Positions 10,343 through 21,710 of a stretch of 64,000 nucleotides of DNA are shown here, one piece after another. The position numbers were made by a program, and so were the translations under genes. Within the stretch, counting starts at the first letter, position 1. Each line of letters begins with the position of its first letter. Below the pieces are notes generated by a model. The model worked only from the letters and a program-made list of their open reading frames with translations, was not told the origin of the DNA and did no database searches. The DNA is from Achatina immaculata (Eukaryota; Mollusca; Gastropoda; Stylommatophora; Achatinidae): contig CM019718.1 in NCBI GenBank assembly GCA_009760885.1, positions 31,657,530 to 31,721,529 of the forward strand, read 5' to 3'.

Positions 10343-11099
10343 CGAGGGTCATACCGAAAGTCGTGAGCAAACATTTTTTTTAGAAAATATAAATGTATCA
10401 CCTTAATGTGCATCCTTTTCTTCACTTTTGAACATAATCTCCATTTCTCAGCACACATGTTCCCCATTGCTCTGCAAGTTTGAAAATACTCTCCTGGTTG
10501 AATTTCGTTCCGGCTGACCGATGGCACAGACGCACTGCTTTCTGGACGTTCTCTCATCTGTGGGACCCAGCGGGCATAAACTTTTCTGTAGCCTGGGGTT
10601 TCAGTCATTTCCTCTACTGCATTGTATCCTATTCCAAGATTTACAGCGATTTCAGATACCGTGACACGTCTGTCTTCTTTAATGATGTCGTCAACCCTTT
10701 CCATGTTGCGTTCAGTGAAGGCAGTTGGAGGGCGACCGCTGCGAGGCATATCTTGGATGCTCGTGTTTCCATCTCTGAAATGTTTCACCCACCTTCTAAC
10801 ACTGCTAGCACTCATACACGCATCTCCATAAGCAAGTTAAAAGTCTTTGGTGAATTTCAGCAGCGGGGATTTCCTCTTTAGCGAGGAACTCAATAACAGC
10901 ACGTTGAGGAAATGAAACTTCAGCACCCGCCATTTTGTTTCTGCTCCGCATGGTCACGTGACACATGATGATGACGTAATGTGACCTCTACATGAAGTGC
11001 AAATGTTGCGGATCAAGGCGATACATTTATATTTTCTCTATCTATAAATTATGATTTTTTTTAAACAAATTTTGCTCAGGACTTTCGGTATGACCCTTG
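10343..11099 (-). mobile_element. Internally deleted mariner (Tc1/mariner) element
   Basis: Inverted terminal repeats of about 29 bp bound the element: the left end reads cgagggtcataccgaaag and the reverse complement of the right end reads caagggtcataccgaaag, with about two mismatches over 29 positions. Both ends are flanked by TA (10341-10342 and 11100-11101), the mariner target-site duplication. At 757 bp it is much shorter than an autonomous mariner of about 1.3 kb. The missing part is the catalytic core of the transposase inside it. Confidence 0.93.
10422..10951 (-). pseudogene. Mariner transposase remnant, catalytic domain deleted
   Basis: Reading leftwards from a Met at 10949-10951, the sequence gives MRSRNKMAGAEVSFPQRAVI and the first helix-turn-helix (FLAKEEIPAAEIHQRL). 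A frameshift near 10830 moves into a second frame with SASSVRRWVKHFRDGNTSI, then SGRPPTAFTERNMERVDDII and RRVTVSEIAVNLGIG (second helix-turn-helix with the GRP linker), ending KVYARWVPQM. The DD34D catalytic domain that should follow is gone; shortly afterwards the usual C-terminus appears in another frame (FKLAEQWGTCVLRNGDYVQK) and stops at 10422-10424. The protein thus keeps DNA-binding modules and a tail but no catalytic triad. It could at most have acted as a binding competitor, and the frameshifts make even that unlikely. Confidence 0.92.
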
Positions 11100-12621
11100 T
11101 AGTTGCGAGGAAGTTTGCTTTATCGTCTTCAAGGATTTGGATATTGTAACGGGAAGAGAACAGAAGAAGTGTACCACCGCAGTAAGATTGTGCATTTTCT
11201 TATGGTGTGTACGAAGGAAATGTCCTTGGTGTTTCACACCCCGCTGGAGATACCAGACTGAGACTGTAGCGATGAGATGAAGATGATATACACGTTCGCA
11301 TTAAAATAATGAAACAAGTTAATCTTATACGTCGGCTTCATAAAGTAGTGGAAAGGGGGGGGGGAGTTCAACGTTTAGTACAGCTTTGTTGTTGTCTGTC
11401 TACACGTTTGTGTTTGTGCCTGATTGCCTGTTTCACATGGCCCACCCTTTTCAAGACTGGATTCATTGTCCGAGATGTCGAGAGCGTATATTGTCAAGTA
11501 TTTAGAAGATGGGCAACATTAAATAAAGTATCTGGCTTGTCTTATCATGTGACTAGCACTTAGACAGCGAGGCATACATGTGAGTCCTTACATCCTGCAT
11601 AACCTCTGGTTCCCGAGAGAACTGGGACCTCATCAGGCAGGTCAGGAAGTGAGGGCAAGTACGTACAATATAACAGGCCTGACTTGCTGTACTAGGTTAG
11701 CCGGATCTAGACCTGTAGTGTAGACCGGCAGTTGAATGAATACTGTTACTTAGATATCCAAGGTTGGGAGGGGGGAGGGAAGAGAGAACTGTAGAAAATA
11801 ATAATGGTGCAGTTCTCACGTGAGAAGATTGAATAAAGTATTTTTTTGTTTGTTCTTGTTCTTGTTGGTATGAGAATAATGATAAAAGAAACAGTAAGAA
11901 AACGACAGACTGGAATATATATTCAGACAACCAGTATCTTCCCACAAATTGTGTCATACTGTTGAGGAAGTTTACTGTGCCACAGAGAGTTGCCTCGTTG
12001 ACACGCGTATACATTAAGTTCAGAGTTTAAGGCAGTGATCGGGTGACAAAACTGGTATCGGTCGTATAACAGTTTTCAGAACACTTGCGCTAGATAACAA
12101 ATTTGTGGAAATAAAACGTGTAACTGTTTGAACTTGGAGTATATTTTCTCTTCCTTTTGATGTAGCCGGGCTATGCTGCAGCTGTGTGTATTCGTGTATG
12201 AAGAGGAGGCCACCCAAACAGATGCTGCTGTTGAGATGTTCTGTCACCAGCGAACCTTCAGCTTCCATTCCTCGTTTTCGTACTAATGTGATACTATAGG
12301 TGAAATTTTACTAGTGGGGTTAACAAAAAGTGATGTAGGTTTATTTTGTGAGGGCTGCTTTATGTGTAAAATTGAGATACAGTAGTTAGTCCCGTACTAG
12401 ATGACTAGTTTCACGAAACTGGTTGACTGTGTGGACTGTATCGGCAGTCAGGCTTGTTTTATTTAGGGAAAGCTACACTCAGCTCGCGTGGCCGGCGAGT
12501 ACGTTATCAGACCCTGACCTTACTAGTATCGACAAGGACATTGTGTTGGAAAATGTTTTGCCCTCGTCACTACACAAGCTTGGTGATATTGGTCTAGCTT
12601 GTTTTTATTTATGTATTTATT

Positions 12622-12622
<1 letters not shown>
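11100..12622. other. Intronic spacer, nothing recognised
   Basis: No repeat array or transposon ends noticed. Open frames here are short and lack family patterns. Confidence 0.45.

Positions 12623-12675
<53 letters not shown>
12623..12675. repeat. (TA)n microsatellite
   Basis: About 26 TA units directly adjoining the 5' end of the LINE fragment that follows. Confidence 0.95.
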
Positions 12676-12678
<3 letters not shown>

Positions 12679-13852
12679 TAGACTTCGTGAGAAAATAGAA
12701 GAAGTCAGTATGGTCCAAGCTGGTTTTAGGCAAGGATTACATAAGATGAATAATAGAGAAATGCAGAGAATTTAATGTGAATCTATATTTATCTTTTATA
12801 GACTATTCCAAGGCATTTGATTGTGTACAATACCAGAAACTGGGAAATAATGGAAAAAATGGGATTTCCAACACATTTGATGCAAGTAATATCACTGCTG
12901 TATCTAGACCAACAGGCTAAGAATAAGTGGTGAAACAACAGCTTTGCTTCACATAAAACAAGGGGTCTGTCAGGAATGTATATTGTCACCTTACATATTT
13001 AACTTGTATACTGAAAATATAATGAGGAATTTTAGAGAAGATGTAGACAAAGAATATTACGATGCCATAACAATTGGAGGTTATGAAATACCAGATATTA
13101 GATATGCTGATAACACAGTATTACTGTCCACAACACAAAAAGGAATGGAAAAACTAATTATGTCAGTCCGTAAGAATAGTGAAGAGCAAAACCTCTATCT
13201 TAATGCAAAGAAAACTAAATTGATGATAACTGACAAAATAAAGAAGGCAACTAAAATATGTATCAAAGAGGAAAAATTGGAAGAAGTGGAGAGTTTTGAA
13301 TATCTTGGATCACTACTAACTAATTATGAAGATACAATGAGGGAAATTAAAAGGAGGACATCTATCACTCTTCAAAAAGTAAAACAACTAAAGAAGTTCT
13401 GGAGAGGAACAGATAGAAGTACAAAAATAAGATTTTTAAGGGCATGCATCTTTCCCATCACAACATATGCCTGTGAGACCTGGATACTTAACAAAACAGC
13501 TGAGAAACACATAAATGCCTTTGAATGTAAATGCTACAGAAGAGTTCTTCAAATATCATGGACACAAAAAAAAAGACCAAATATATCCATACTACAAGAA
13601 CTTAATATTGAAGAAGGCTGGCTAGTGAAGTTTTGGACACATTAAATGTCATGATAATCTAGACAAAACCGTCTTGGAAGGGTACATAATGGGAACAAGA
13701 AAGAGGAAGACCAAAGTGAAGATAGCTGCAAGACATTGTTGATAATCTGCAAATGGATGCATCAGCAGCAAGGCATCTTGGTTACAACCGAGAGGACTAC
13801 AGGAGAGCTGTTAGGGGGGCAAAGTTGCTCAAGGGACATGCAAATGACTGAT
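12676..13852 (+). pseudogene. LINE family F2 (RTE-like), RT and C-terminal fragment
   Basis: The copy starts in the RT fingers (RLREKIEEVSMVQAGFRQG), passes with stops through a palm relic of the FIDYSKAFD type and enters a 233-codon open stretch at 12944-13645. That stretch has KQGVCQECILSPYIFNLY, GGYEIPDIRYADNTVLL, the post-palm LNAKKTKLM and VESFEYLGS motifs, and CKCYRRVLQISWTQKK. The catalytic box reads YADN instead of YADD. The end of the element follows in other frames (a PRRRW-type Arg-rich segment, then NREAYR-like) and finishes at gggacatgcaaatga. It is 5' truncated at a (TA)n tract and inactive. Related copies lie at 21.5 and 60.4-61.5 kb. Confidence 0.88.
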
Positions 13853-14129
13853 ATATGAAGACAAGTTTGTTCAAGATTCTTCTCCAGTAGAGCGAACTTT
13901 AAAAAATGATCATATCCTCACACAACCATGATAAGAAGTGTTATTCGATCTATCCGTGTATATGGAGCTAGGAATGGTTGCAGATATTCCTTGGACATAT
14001 TCTCCTAATGCAGTCTTTCCCGAAGTGGGCAGTAACGCTCCTTGTGGGCGTTGAAAAGGACGGGGGGGGGGGGGAGGGGGGCGGTGAGAGAAAAAAAGGG
14101 TCAGTAGAGGGACAGTGGAAGAAAAGAAA

Positions 14130-14415
14130 AAAGTAGATGAACGTTGAGGGAAAAGGAAGAGTAGGCGAGCGTTGAGGGGAAAGGAAGAGTATTTGGGCGT
14201 TGAGGGGGAAGGAAGAGTATGTGGGCGTTGAGGGAAAAGGAAGAGTAGGTGGGCGTTGAGGTTAAAGGAAGAGTAGGTGGGGCGTTGAGGGAAAACGAAG
14301 AGTAGGTGGGCGTTGAGGGAAAACGAAGAGTAGGTGGGCGTTGAGGGAAAACGAAGAGTAGGTGGGGCGTTGAGGGAAAACGAAGAGTAGGTGGGGCGTT
14401 GAGGGAAAACGAAGC
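14130..14415. repeat. Minisatellite, 28-29 bp monomer, about 10 copies
   Basis: A purine-rich monomer with gggcgttgaggg and gaagagtaggt is repeated about ten times; 14040-14100 before it is G-rich. The long open frames read from it on the minus strand are produced by the repeat and are not genes. Confidence 0.92.
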
Positions 14416-14632
14416 AGCAGACGGGGGCAGTAATGCCTTCCATCTTAGCACTTTTCAACCTGATATTGAGAAACTTGTCTGTACATGAAACTCATCCATT
14501 ACATTAAAAGCTGCTAAAATAATACAGTAGTTGAGTAAGTGTACTTCTTCATATTATAAAATAAATCAGTTTGCTAGCTAAGTTTTTAGTTGTGTAATGC
14601 ATATCCTAGTTTAATAGGCCACTGTACGAGTA

Positions 14633-14866
14633 GTATATGTTCAGTCCCAGCAGTGGGATTTTTTTTTCTGGTACACACCAAAAAAGCCCCGGGGTTCACC
14701 CGGCCTCTAAAAATGGGTACCAGAGAAATCTGGGAAAGTAAAGCAGCCAGGCGTGATACAGACCACATCACACTTTCATGTGCCGAAGGTCATGGAAAAT
14801 ACGGGCCTAACACCGTATTCCCCAATATGCCTTAAGGGCGTGAAACGGGAATTTTACCTTTACGAG
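14633..14866 (+). mobile_element. tRNA-derived SINE, family S1, head truncated
   Basis: Only the end of the tRNA-like head remains (tcagtcccagcagtggg). The body shared with the copies at 16.5 and 40.5 kb is complete: a T-run with ctggtacac, then gggtaccagagaaatctggg, cacatcacactttcatgtgc, aaggtcatggaaaatacggg, ccgtattccccaatatgcct and a tail near aattttacctttac. It has no coding capacity and depends on a LINE for mobility. Confidence 0.8.
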
Positions 14867-15159
14867 TAGTATATAAGGGGTGGGGGAGGTGTTGAGGATG
14901 TGGCCTGGGAGAAAAGGTGGCGGCAGCCCGAACAAACCAGGGAAACGCTGCAGTGAAAGATTCTGATGTTAATGATGAAAACAAGGTTTGAGGGAAGTCT
15001 GAAAACAATTTGAAATGTTTTGTTGCATGACTGCTGGCATCAGATTTAATTTACAAATATATTTAAAGAAATCCAGTATCTTTTCTGTAGTTTACTCTCT
15101 CTCTCTCTCTCTCTCATTTTCTGCAGTAGCTCGACATGTTTTTCACACTGTCTGATCAT

Positions 15160-15198
<39 letters not shown>

Positions 15199-15415
15199 AA
15201 AATCACTCTCTCTCTATGATTTTTTTTCTGTGCGCGGCCGCGAAGCTTAGAGGGAACAGTGTTCACCACCCCACTGTATCTTTTTGTCAGACTAGCTTCA
15301 TATCTTTTTTCTGGTTCTCTTTCTGAGGTGACCGTCTTGTAATGGTCAGTCACAGGAAGTGAAATCTAGGCATGGCTTATGTGTGATTGCCAGCATCCTA
15401 GAGGGGTCTAGCTGA
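14867..15415. other. Spacer with (CT)n tracts
   Basis: CT dinucleotide runs at 15094-15114 and 15162-15194, with nothing else recognised. Confidence 0.6.
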
Positions 15416-15416
15416 T

Positions 15417-15668
15417 TCATGTTCTGTACTTCTCCAGGCAGGATGCTAAAGTCTCTTCATTCCGTGCACGTAGACATGACAATTTAAGACCTTTGATTAT
15501 TTTCAGTACTCCCTCGCTCACAGGCTTGGCAAGACTTAAGCCTTCATTGTTATTGGCATCATTTTCTGATATGTTTGTGGAACATGGTGCGTCAGAAACA
15601 GTGTTCTGAGAAATATCCGACTTGTTAGAATTTGGTACTTGCACATTTTGTTTTCGCTTCAGGCGTGG
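15417..15668 (-). other. Unassigned open frame, possible gene relic
   Basis: On the minus strand an open frame of about 80 codons reads PRLKRKQNVQVPNSNKSD through an Asn/Ser-rich stretch to KPVSEGVLKIIKGLKLSC and ends CLEKYRT-stop. It has no repeat structure, and the residue mix (acidic/Asn-rich linker, then an amphipathic Lys/Leu segment) looks more protein-like than the surrounding open frames. I do not recognise the family. There is no convincing start codon or splice acceptor at its 5' edge (an in-frame TGA lies just upstream). It may be a fragment of a transposon or retrocopy, or chance. Confidence 0.25.
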
Positions 15669-16475
15669 TCATCCCACAAGTTTAGCACGATGTTCCCAAG
15701 TTCACACCACACATTCCGGCAGTGACATTGTACAGAAAACTGATGCTGAATAGCATCGTCATAGTTTGAAAATAGATATATCAAATGTTAAATGGTTGTT
15801 ATTTGATGCTGTTAACAGAAAGTGCAGCAAAAATGATTCTTTCCAGTTCATTTATGCAGAATGTAGAGGAATCTCCGTCTCCACGTACACTGTGTTTACT
15901 TGGCACGGTCTTCAAAACTTGCCAACGGGAAGTTTTCCACGTACAGAACACTATGTGGGTATACTTGTATGTGTGCGTGTGTATGTTTCACCGGGTCTAA
16001 CACACAGCACGGGTGCACGATGCCCGCCGCACTGCTAGCCTCCGCCCCGGCAGCGCGTAATCTCAAGGCCTCCGCCCCCTCCCCCTCTCTTTTTCCTTGG
16101 CTTGACAAGTTCAGATACCTGCTACGTTGAGTTCTAGTACACTTACGTGGAATGCGTGACCCACATGTGTTAACATTTTTTTTGTTTTTTGTTTCAGTTT
16201 TCTGTTAACTTTTTTTTCTTTTTTTTCTAACCCATTTTTTGTGGGGTTGGGTGGGGGGATGAATTTATTCTGATTGCTGTGTGAAATTTGTCAGAGAAAT
16301 TTAGTGCATCGCCGACAAATTAATCTGAATAGATTATTCCTCATCTGCTAGCGATGTATTCACTTAATGAAATGTAGTTTTGAACTGAACTACGGTACTA
16401 GTCTTGCTTTTGATACAGGAATGGATCGTCAAAAGCTGGCGTTATATTTATGAAATCCTTATGCAGGCAAGCCCC
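15669..16475. other. Intronic spacer
   Basis: Slightly GC-rich around 16000-16090. Overlapping short open frames on both strands show no recognisable protein pattern. Confidence 0.4.
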
Positions 16476-16489
16476 CTGGGTGGCGCGGG

Positions 16490-16755
16490 GGGGGGGGGGA
16501 AAGAAGGGTTGATCCAGTACATTGTTCCTGGGCTCGTATTTTCCATGACCTTCAGCACGTGAAAGTCTGATGTGGTCAGTATCAAGCCTGGTCGCTTTAC
16601 CTTCCCAGATTTTTCTGGTATCCATTTTCCGAGACTAGGTGAACCCCGGGGCCGTATTAGTCAGAAAAAAAAAAATCTCCGCTCAGCTGGGGATTCGAAC
16701 CATCGACCATTCGGTTGCTAGACGAGTGCTCTAACCACTATAGCTGATCCAATAG
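16490..16755 (-). mobile_element. tRNA-derived SINE, family S1, with intact promoter boxes
   Basis: On the minus strand the head starts near 16755 (ggatcagctatagtgg), has an A box in tagtggttagagcac and a B box ggttcgaatcc at about 16690-16700, and continues into the S1 body (ggggttcacctagtctcgg, accagaaaaatctgggaagg, cacatcagactttcacgtgc, aaggtcatggaaaatacg). The RNA polymerase III internal promoter pattern is complete. The head is clearly different from that of the S1 copy at 40.6 kb although the body is shared. The 3' tail is lost in a G-run at 16488-16500. Confidence 0.82.
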
Positions 16756-17409
16756 AAAAGAAAAAAAAACCGCAGCTTCTGAAGGTCGTCGGTTACCGTA
16801 CTATCAGCTACATCATATTTATATTATCAAAATAATTAAAAAAACAAAACAGCCAGCCAAATCTGTTGTAGGATACTCTGGCCAATAGAGGAATGATGAC
16901 GCTGAGTTTTGATGAAAGAGAATCAGCCAGTTTTGACTTTGATTCGGCATCTAAGCTTTTTGTCAAGATGAAACCCCGCCGCTAAGAAAAAAGACGTCAC
17001 ATAAACATCGACTTCCCGCTGATGTTTGTACAGTGTTTTTTATTTAAACTAAAACAAACAACAACAACAACAACAACAAAAGCGTAAGATGGCGAATGTT
17101 GTATTTACGAAAATACTTCCTGCATGGTGACAATCAAGGTACATTTGTAGAAGTCTCAGTAAATTAATCCTGGCATAATAACTGGATCAGAATACGAGGA
17201 AGACGAACATCAAACGCATCATAGCCTTTTAACTGCGGATAGCCCAGTGTATCCCTATATCCTCTATAGATTGCTCAGTACCCCCTTCACTAGACTATTA
17301 ATCTCATCACTACTTCTAGTAGATACCAGCATGACTTCATCAGACTCCATCTTATCATTACTTCTAGTAGATACCAGTATAACTTCACCAGGCTGTCCTT
17401 CTCATCACT
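16756..17409. other. Spacer with (CAA)n and the ragged start of the next array
   Basis: A (CAA)n tract lies at 17060-17080. From about 17296 to 17409 the first diverged, longer units of the following minisatellite appear. Confidence 0.6.
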
Positions 17410-18024
17410 GTCACCGCTCTTAGTAGATACTAGTATATCACCGCTCTTAATAGATATCAGTATGTCACCGCTCTTAGTAGATACCAGTATATCACCGCTC
17501 ATAATAGATATCAGTATGTCACCGCTCTTAGTAGATACCAGTACATCACCGCTCATAATAGATATCAGTATGTCACCGCTCTTAGTAGATACCAGTATGT
17601 CACCGCTCATAATAGATATCAGTATGTCACCGCTCTTAGTAGATACCAGTATGTCACCGCTCATAATAGATATCAGTATGTCACCGCTCTTAGTAGATAT
17701 CAGTATGTCACCGCTCTTAGTAGATATCAGTATGTCACCGCTCTTAGTAGATATCAGTATGTCACCGCTCTTAGTAGATACCAGTATGTCACCGCTCTTA
17801 GTAGATACCAGTATGTCACCGCTCTTAGTAGATACCAGTATGTCACCGCTCTTAGTAGATACCAGTATGTCACCGCTCTTAGTAGATACCAGTATGTCAC
17901 CGCTCTTAGTAGATACCAGTATGTCACCGCTCTTAGTAGATACCAGTATGTCACCGCTCTTAGTAGATACCAGTATGTCACCGCTCTTAGTAGATACCAG
18001 TATGTCACCGCTCTTAGTAGATAC
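17410..18024. repeat. Minisatellite, 27-bp monomer, about 23 copies, with 54-bp higher-order units
   Basis: The monomer contains tcaccgctcttagtagata. Because 27 is divisible by three and the monomer lacks stops in several frames, long open frames arise on both strands (SPLLVDTSM on +, SGDILVSTK on -); these are artefacts. The left half alternates two monomer types differing at several bases (a 54-bp higher-order unit); the right half is a run of almost identical copies. A poly-C tract follows at 18025-18036. Confidence 0.95.
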
Positions 18025-18036
18025 CCCCCCCCCCCC

Positions 18037-18697
18037 AAGCAGTATCGATACAACCAACTAAAGAACAAAATTTGGCTGACAGCGCTATAAATATGTAAGA
18101 TCTCAAGTTGGTCTTGACTTTCACAATGTATAGGAAAGGGTTATCAGTTTTTTGTTTTTTTTGTTTTCAGTAGTTTTACCTAGCTCTTGTCACAGCATTC
18201 TGTAGCAGTGTTTTCTGCACTGCTTATGTCTTCATATATGAGAAATTCTACATTTGGATTGGTATTTAGATTTTACTGGGAATATTTCGAAAGTTTGCCC
18301 ACTGGCTGAACGTGTAGAACTTCGGTTGCATAGAACAGTATTTGGTTGGCCGTGTTTTTTAATTGTTGTATTCTAACCTTTATCTGAGGGCGCTTAAAGT
18401 GAACAGGTTTCTGCAAATAATTGTTGTTCGAATGTGTCAGAAGTTTTGCCCTCATCAAGTCTGTGCTGTCCTCTCGCAAAAACCCCAAACGTTTGTTCTG
18501 CTTCCTCTTTCTGTTTCGTTCGTCACACGTAATATAGACTGACCTGCATGTCGTAATCTTCTGATTTACAAAGAATGTATTTCTGCGAACCTGCTGTAAG
18601 TTGCTATACTCGAATCTTAACACCAAGACTAGTGTAAGCATCTGGGGAAAAAGAACTGGTTATATGTTAGCAGTAATTACACATCTGTTTTTAAAGT
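18037..18697. other. Intronic spacer
   Basis: Nothing recognised; a 122-codon open frame at 18273-18641 (-) has no familiar pattern. Confidence 0.4.
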
Positions 18698-18999
18698 ACA
18701 CACTGGACAGATGTGTAAGTACTCAGATCTTTGTCATGCAAGGCGCACCTTGGTATATTCAAGTACCAGTGAGATTTTGTGTCTGTTGCAAGCAAAGATA
18801 GAATCCATTGCCTTCATTCAGAGAAGGCGCGCCACGATCGACTTGGCCACTCCTGTCTGTCAGAACATACACACAACACGTTTCTAACAGATTGCTCTTT
18901 CATGTGTTCCAAGTAGATTTACTTGCGCTGATCTGGCTAAAAGAATGGACATTCCCGAAACTGCGAATGTGCGGGTTCTAGCGTGATCTAATACTGGAG
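18698..18999. repeat. Dispersed repeat R1, copy 1 (about 300 bp)
   Basis: From acacactggacag to ctaatactggagc this stretch matches 24355-24677 at roughly 90 percent. Shared landmarks include gcaagcaaagatagaatcca, gccacgatcgacttggccac and aatggacattcccgaaactg. No protein is encoded consistently in both copies. No inverted termini or target duplications are obvious, so the class of element is unknown. Confidence 0.85.
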
Positions 19000-19126
19000 C
19001 AATCTAATATGCACAGGTCAGACTGTGGATGGGCAGCTCTTAATTAGCTTCTGCAGCGTACCCATTTCAAGATTTTATTTTCTTGTTACTATGTTGTCAC
19101 TAGTTTTTCCTCCTTCACTCATCATC

Positions 19127-19543
19127 AGAAAAAGAGTTCTAAAATGTTACACTGTACCTATCCCCTTCAATGGAAGTGAGTCATGCACAAGGAAGAGATC
19201 AATGCAAAGATCACTAGAGGTAGCAGAGATGTAGTTTCTTAGTTGAATAAACAGCTAAGATGGCAACATGTAGAAGGGAACCTAATTAAATCCATAAGAA
19301 AACGACAGTCATCATTCATTAAAAATAGAAGGGGAGGGCTTGATAACATCGTGACAACAGGAAAGATAAATGTGAAAACAGGCAGGGGAAGATGAAGAGA
19401 AAAAAAATCATGGACGGCCTAACACGTTGCAGCAATAAGAAGGCATAGTCTGAGCTGATGGAAAGTATCATGGACAGAGATCTATGGAGAAGCATGACCA
19501 CCAGCTCTTACCTGCATGGCACCTTGTGATGGTGATGGTGGTG
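19127..19543 (+). pseudogene. LINE family F5 (RTE-like), C-terminal fragment
   Basis: The start gives KRVLKCYTVPIPF and GSESCTRKRSMQRSLEVAEM, matching the minus-strand copy at 56.5 kb (RVLKCYIEPILLYGSESWT, KSLEAAEMWF). With frame breaks it continues as KSIRKRQSSFIKN-like, NIVTTGKINVKTGRGR, and a final MDRDLWRSM-like segment before a TGATGG-type tail. It is a 5'-truncated dead copy. Confidence 0.78.
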
Positions 19544-19879
19544 AATTTTCTTGAGGTTTGCAAAAGACGGAGTCACGTGGAGAGAAACTCTGCCTAAGGG
19601 GGCAGCATCGTTTGAGGAAGAAATGAAGGCCATACCAGAAGTTAGAAAATGCAAGCGCGAAGGAAACTGGCCTTGCAACACGGACATTGCTTGCTGTTAC
19701 TGTGACTGATTATGAAAATTCAACATCGATAGAGACAGCAATGACAGGAGCTGCTGAGCAAGATGATGCTTGGCAGAACCCACATCAGCTGATATCAGCT
19801 TCTTACAGAACCGTCTCCTTACACCAGTAGTTTTTAGTTGTTTTTTTTTTTCGTCGCTCCTCTTTAAAGCTCAAAAACA

Positions 19880-20235
19880 GCAGTGAGCATCCTTTTTAAC
19901 CAGAGAACTGCAGTGGACCTAAATTCTAGCCCCAGAACAGCGGTGGACCTCCATTCTAGCCCGAGAGCAATGGTGGACCTACATTCTAGCTTGAGAGCAG
20001 CAGTGAACCATCTTTCTAACCCGAGAACGGCGGTGGACCTACATTCTAGCCCGAGAGCAGCGGTGGACCTCCTTTCTAACCCAAAAGAGCAGCGGTGGAT
20101 CTCCTTTCTAACCTGAGAACAGCTGTGGACATCCTTTCTAGTCGGAGAACAGATGTGGACCCTCTATCTAACCCTATACCAGCTATAGACCCTCTTTCTA
20201 TCCCAATAACAGTTGTGGACTCTCATTCATCCGAT
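19880..20235. repeat. Minisatellite, 30-bp monomer, about 11 copies
   Basis: The monomer contains gagagcagcggtggacct and ttctaacc/ttctagcc. Copies diverge gradually toward the right end. Confidence 0.9.
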
Positions 20236-21543
20236 GTTCTGTCGACTTCTCAGTAGCTGTTTCGTTCTCATCAGTAGTGTTTTCTGCACACATGCGACGA
20301 AATTATGACCAGCCTTATGAAACATTGCGGCGAAAGGTTCCTATCTTTCATTATTTGTCGCACATCCAGGATTTGATTGTAGCAGCCAACTAAAGGTCTT
20401 GGCAGCTGATGCTGAAGCGAAGAACTTGGATTAAAGTCAACATATCATGGGAGAACGTAGTGCACATTCATTGTCATTTTGATGGATAATTTAGAGTCAC
20501 GGGCGCTATGTGCCAGCAACATTCTGGATATATTTCATTATTTAGGAAGAGGAAAAAAAGTTTAAATTAGTCCTCACACACTGTACCCACGGGTTATAAA
20601 CCAGGCTAGATGATAAGTGCTTGATGTAAACGTTATACTTTGTTGAATGTTTGTGCCGATATAAACAACAGGTCCATAACAACACAGTGTTTGTGTCCAG
20701 CTGATGCAATCAAACAGCCACAGCCACTTCAGTGTCAGAAAATTATACACCACATTAACTGGCCAAGTTTTTATGTAACGATAAAGCATCTCCCATGTTA
20801 GTAATGCTGACGAATTGGGCAGAGAGAGTAGTACAAGCGCTGGCATTACGTGAGAGTAAGCCTAAGCTTACAGACCGGAAAGATCAAAAGCTTCTGCGTT
20901 AAAAAAATTCTGCATATACAGATTATTTTATGAATTTTACATTAGGAGAGTAGTTGGGAGGTATAGGTCTGAGGTTCGGGTGTGGCCCGCTGGTTTTAAT
21001 TCACTGCTGGTGAAATTCTTTCTCATCGGATGTTTGTAGAACAAACCATCGGCGCTCTCTTCTAATAGACCCACTGCACAGATGGGTTAATGTGATACGT
21101 TAGTGCCGAAGAAAAGACCGTTAAAACAATGAATGTCTGTGTTCAGGCCGCTGTACACTTCCTTACAGTGTATACACTGCTGTTGGTGAAGGACTTAGGA
21201 TATAACGTAATGCAGGGCCATCTATATAGGACACTAGCAGAATCCATCACCGGTTACAAATAAAATAAAACTTACATAGAAGTGGATGCGCCCGTTATAA
21301 ATCGAGGACTAGAGAACCATAGTCAGGCTACTTCACTCCTTGGAAACAGGCTGTAGCACAACAGCCTGACGAACACTGTATGAATTGGCAAGATCCTCGC
21401 GCGCGGTGCTAGCTGAGGAGAGTATAATTTCAAGTATCTACTGCGAAAATGGTTCTAAACTCATCGGAATCTCGAATCCTCAACGTCGCCGCTTGTAATA
21501 AAATATTCCGTATAGTTTGTTTTTTTTTGAGATAGGGAAGGAA
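20236..21543. other. Intronic spacer, nothing recognised
   Basis: An open frame at 20574-20846 (-) has no family pattern. No terminal repeats or promoter boxes noticed. Confidence 0.4.
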
Positions 21544-21659
21544 GATGATCTGCAAATGGATGCATCAGCAGCAGGCCATCTTGCTCACAACCGAGAGGCA
21601 TACAGGAGTTATGTTTGGGAGGCAAATTTCCGCAACGGACATGCAAATGAATGAATGAG
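21544..21659 (+). mobile_element. LINE family F2, 3' end only
   Basis: The block gatgatctgcaaatggatgc, catcttgctcacaaccgaga and gggaggcaaatttc, then gacatgcaaatgaatgaatg, is the F2 3' terminus with an (AATG)n tail; compare 13740-13850 and 61425-61530. Confidence 0.85.
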
Positions 21660-21710
21660 GGAAGGAAGAAATTCTTTGTGGTGTACAAAATTAAAATGTA
21701 GATTTTCTGC

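Noticed and set aside
13910..14458. 182-codon Pro/Ser-rich protein on the minus strand
   Set aside because: It is generated by the G-rich minisatellite; it does not extend beyond it in a protein-like way.
16685..16755. Independent tRNA gene
   Set aside because: The A and B boxes are present, but the head is fused to the S1 SINE body and the acceptor stem does not close convincingly.
17290..18068. Long open frames on both strands (255 and 199 codons)
   Set aside because: They are produced by the 27-bp repeat, whose length is a multiple of three; the encoded 9-residue repeats have no start context or family.
20574..20846. 90-codon hydrophobic open frame, minus strand
   Set aside because: No recognisable motif, no splice or promoter support, and base composition like the surrounding intron.
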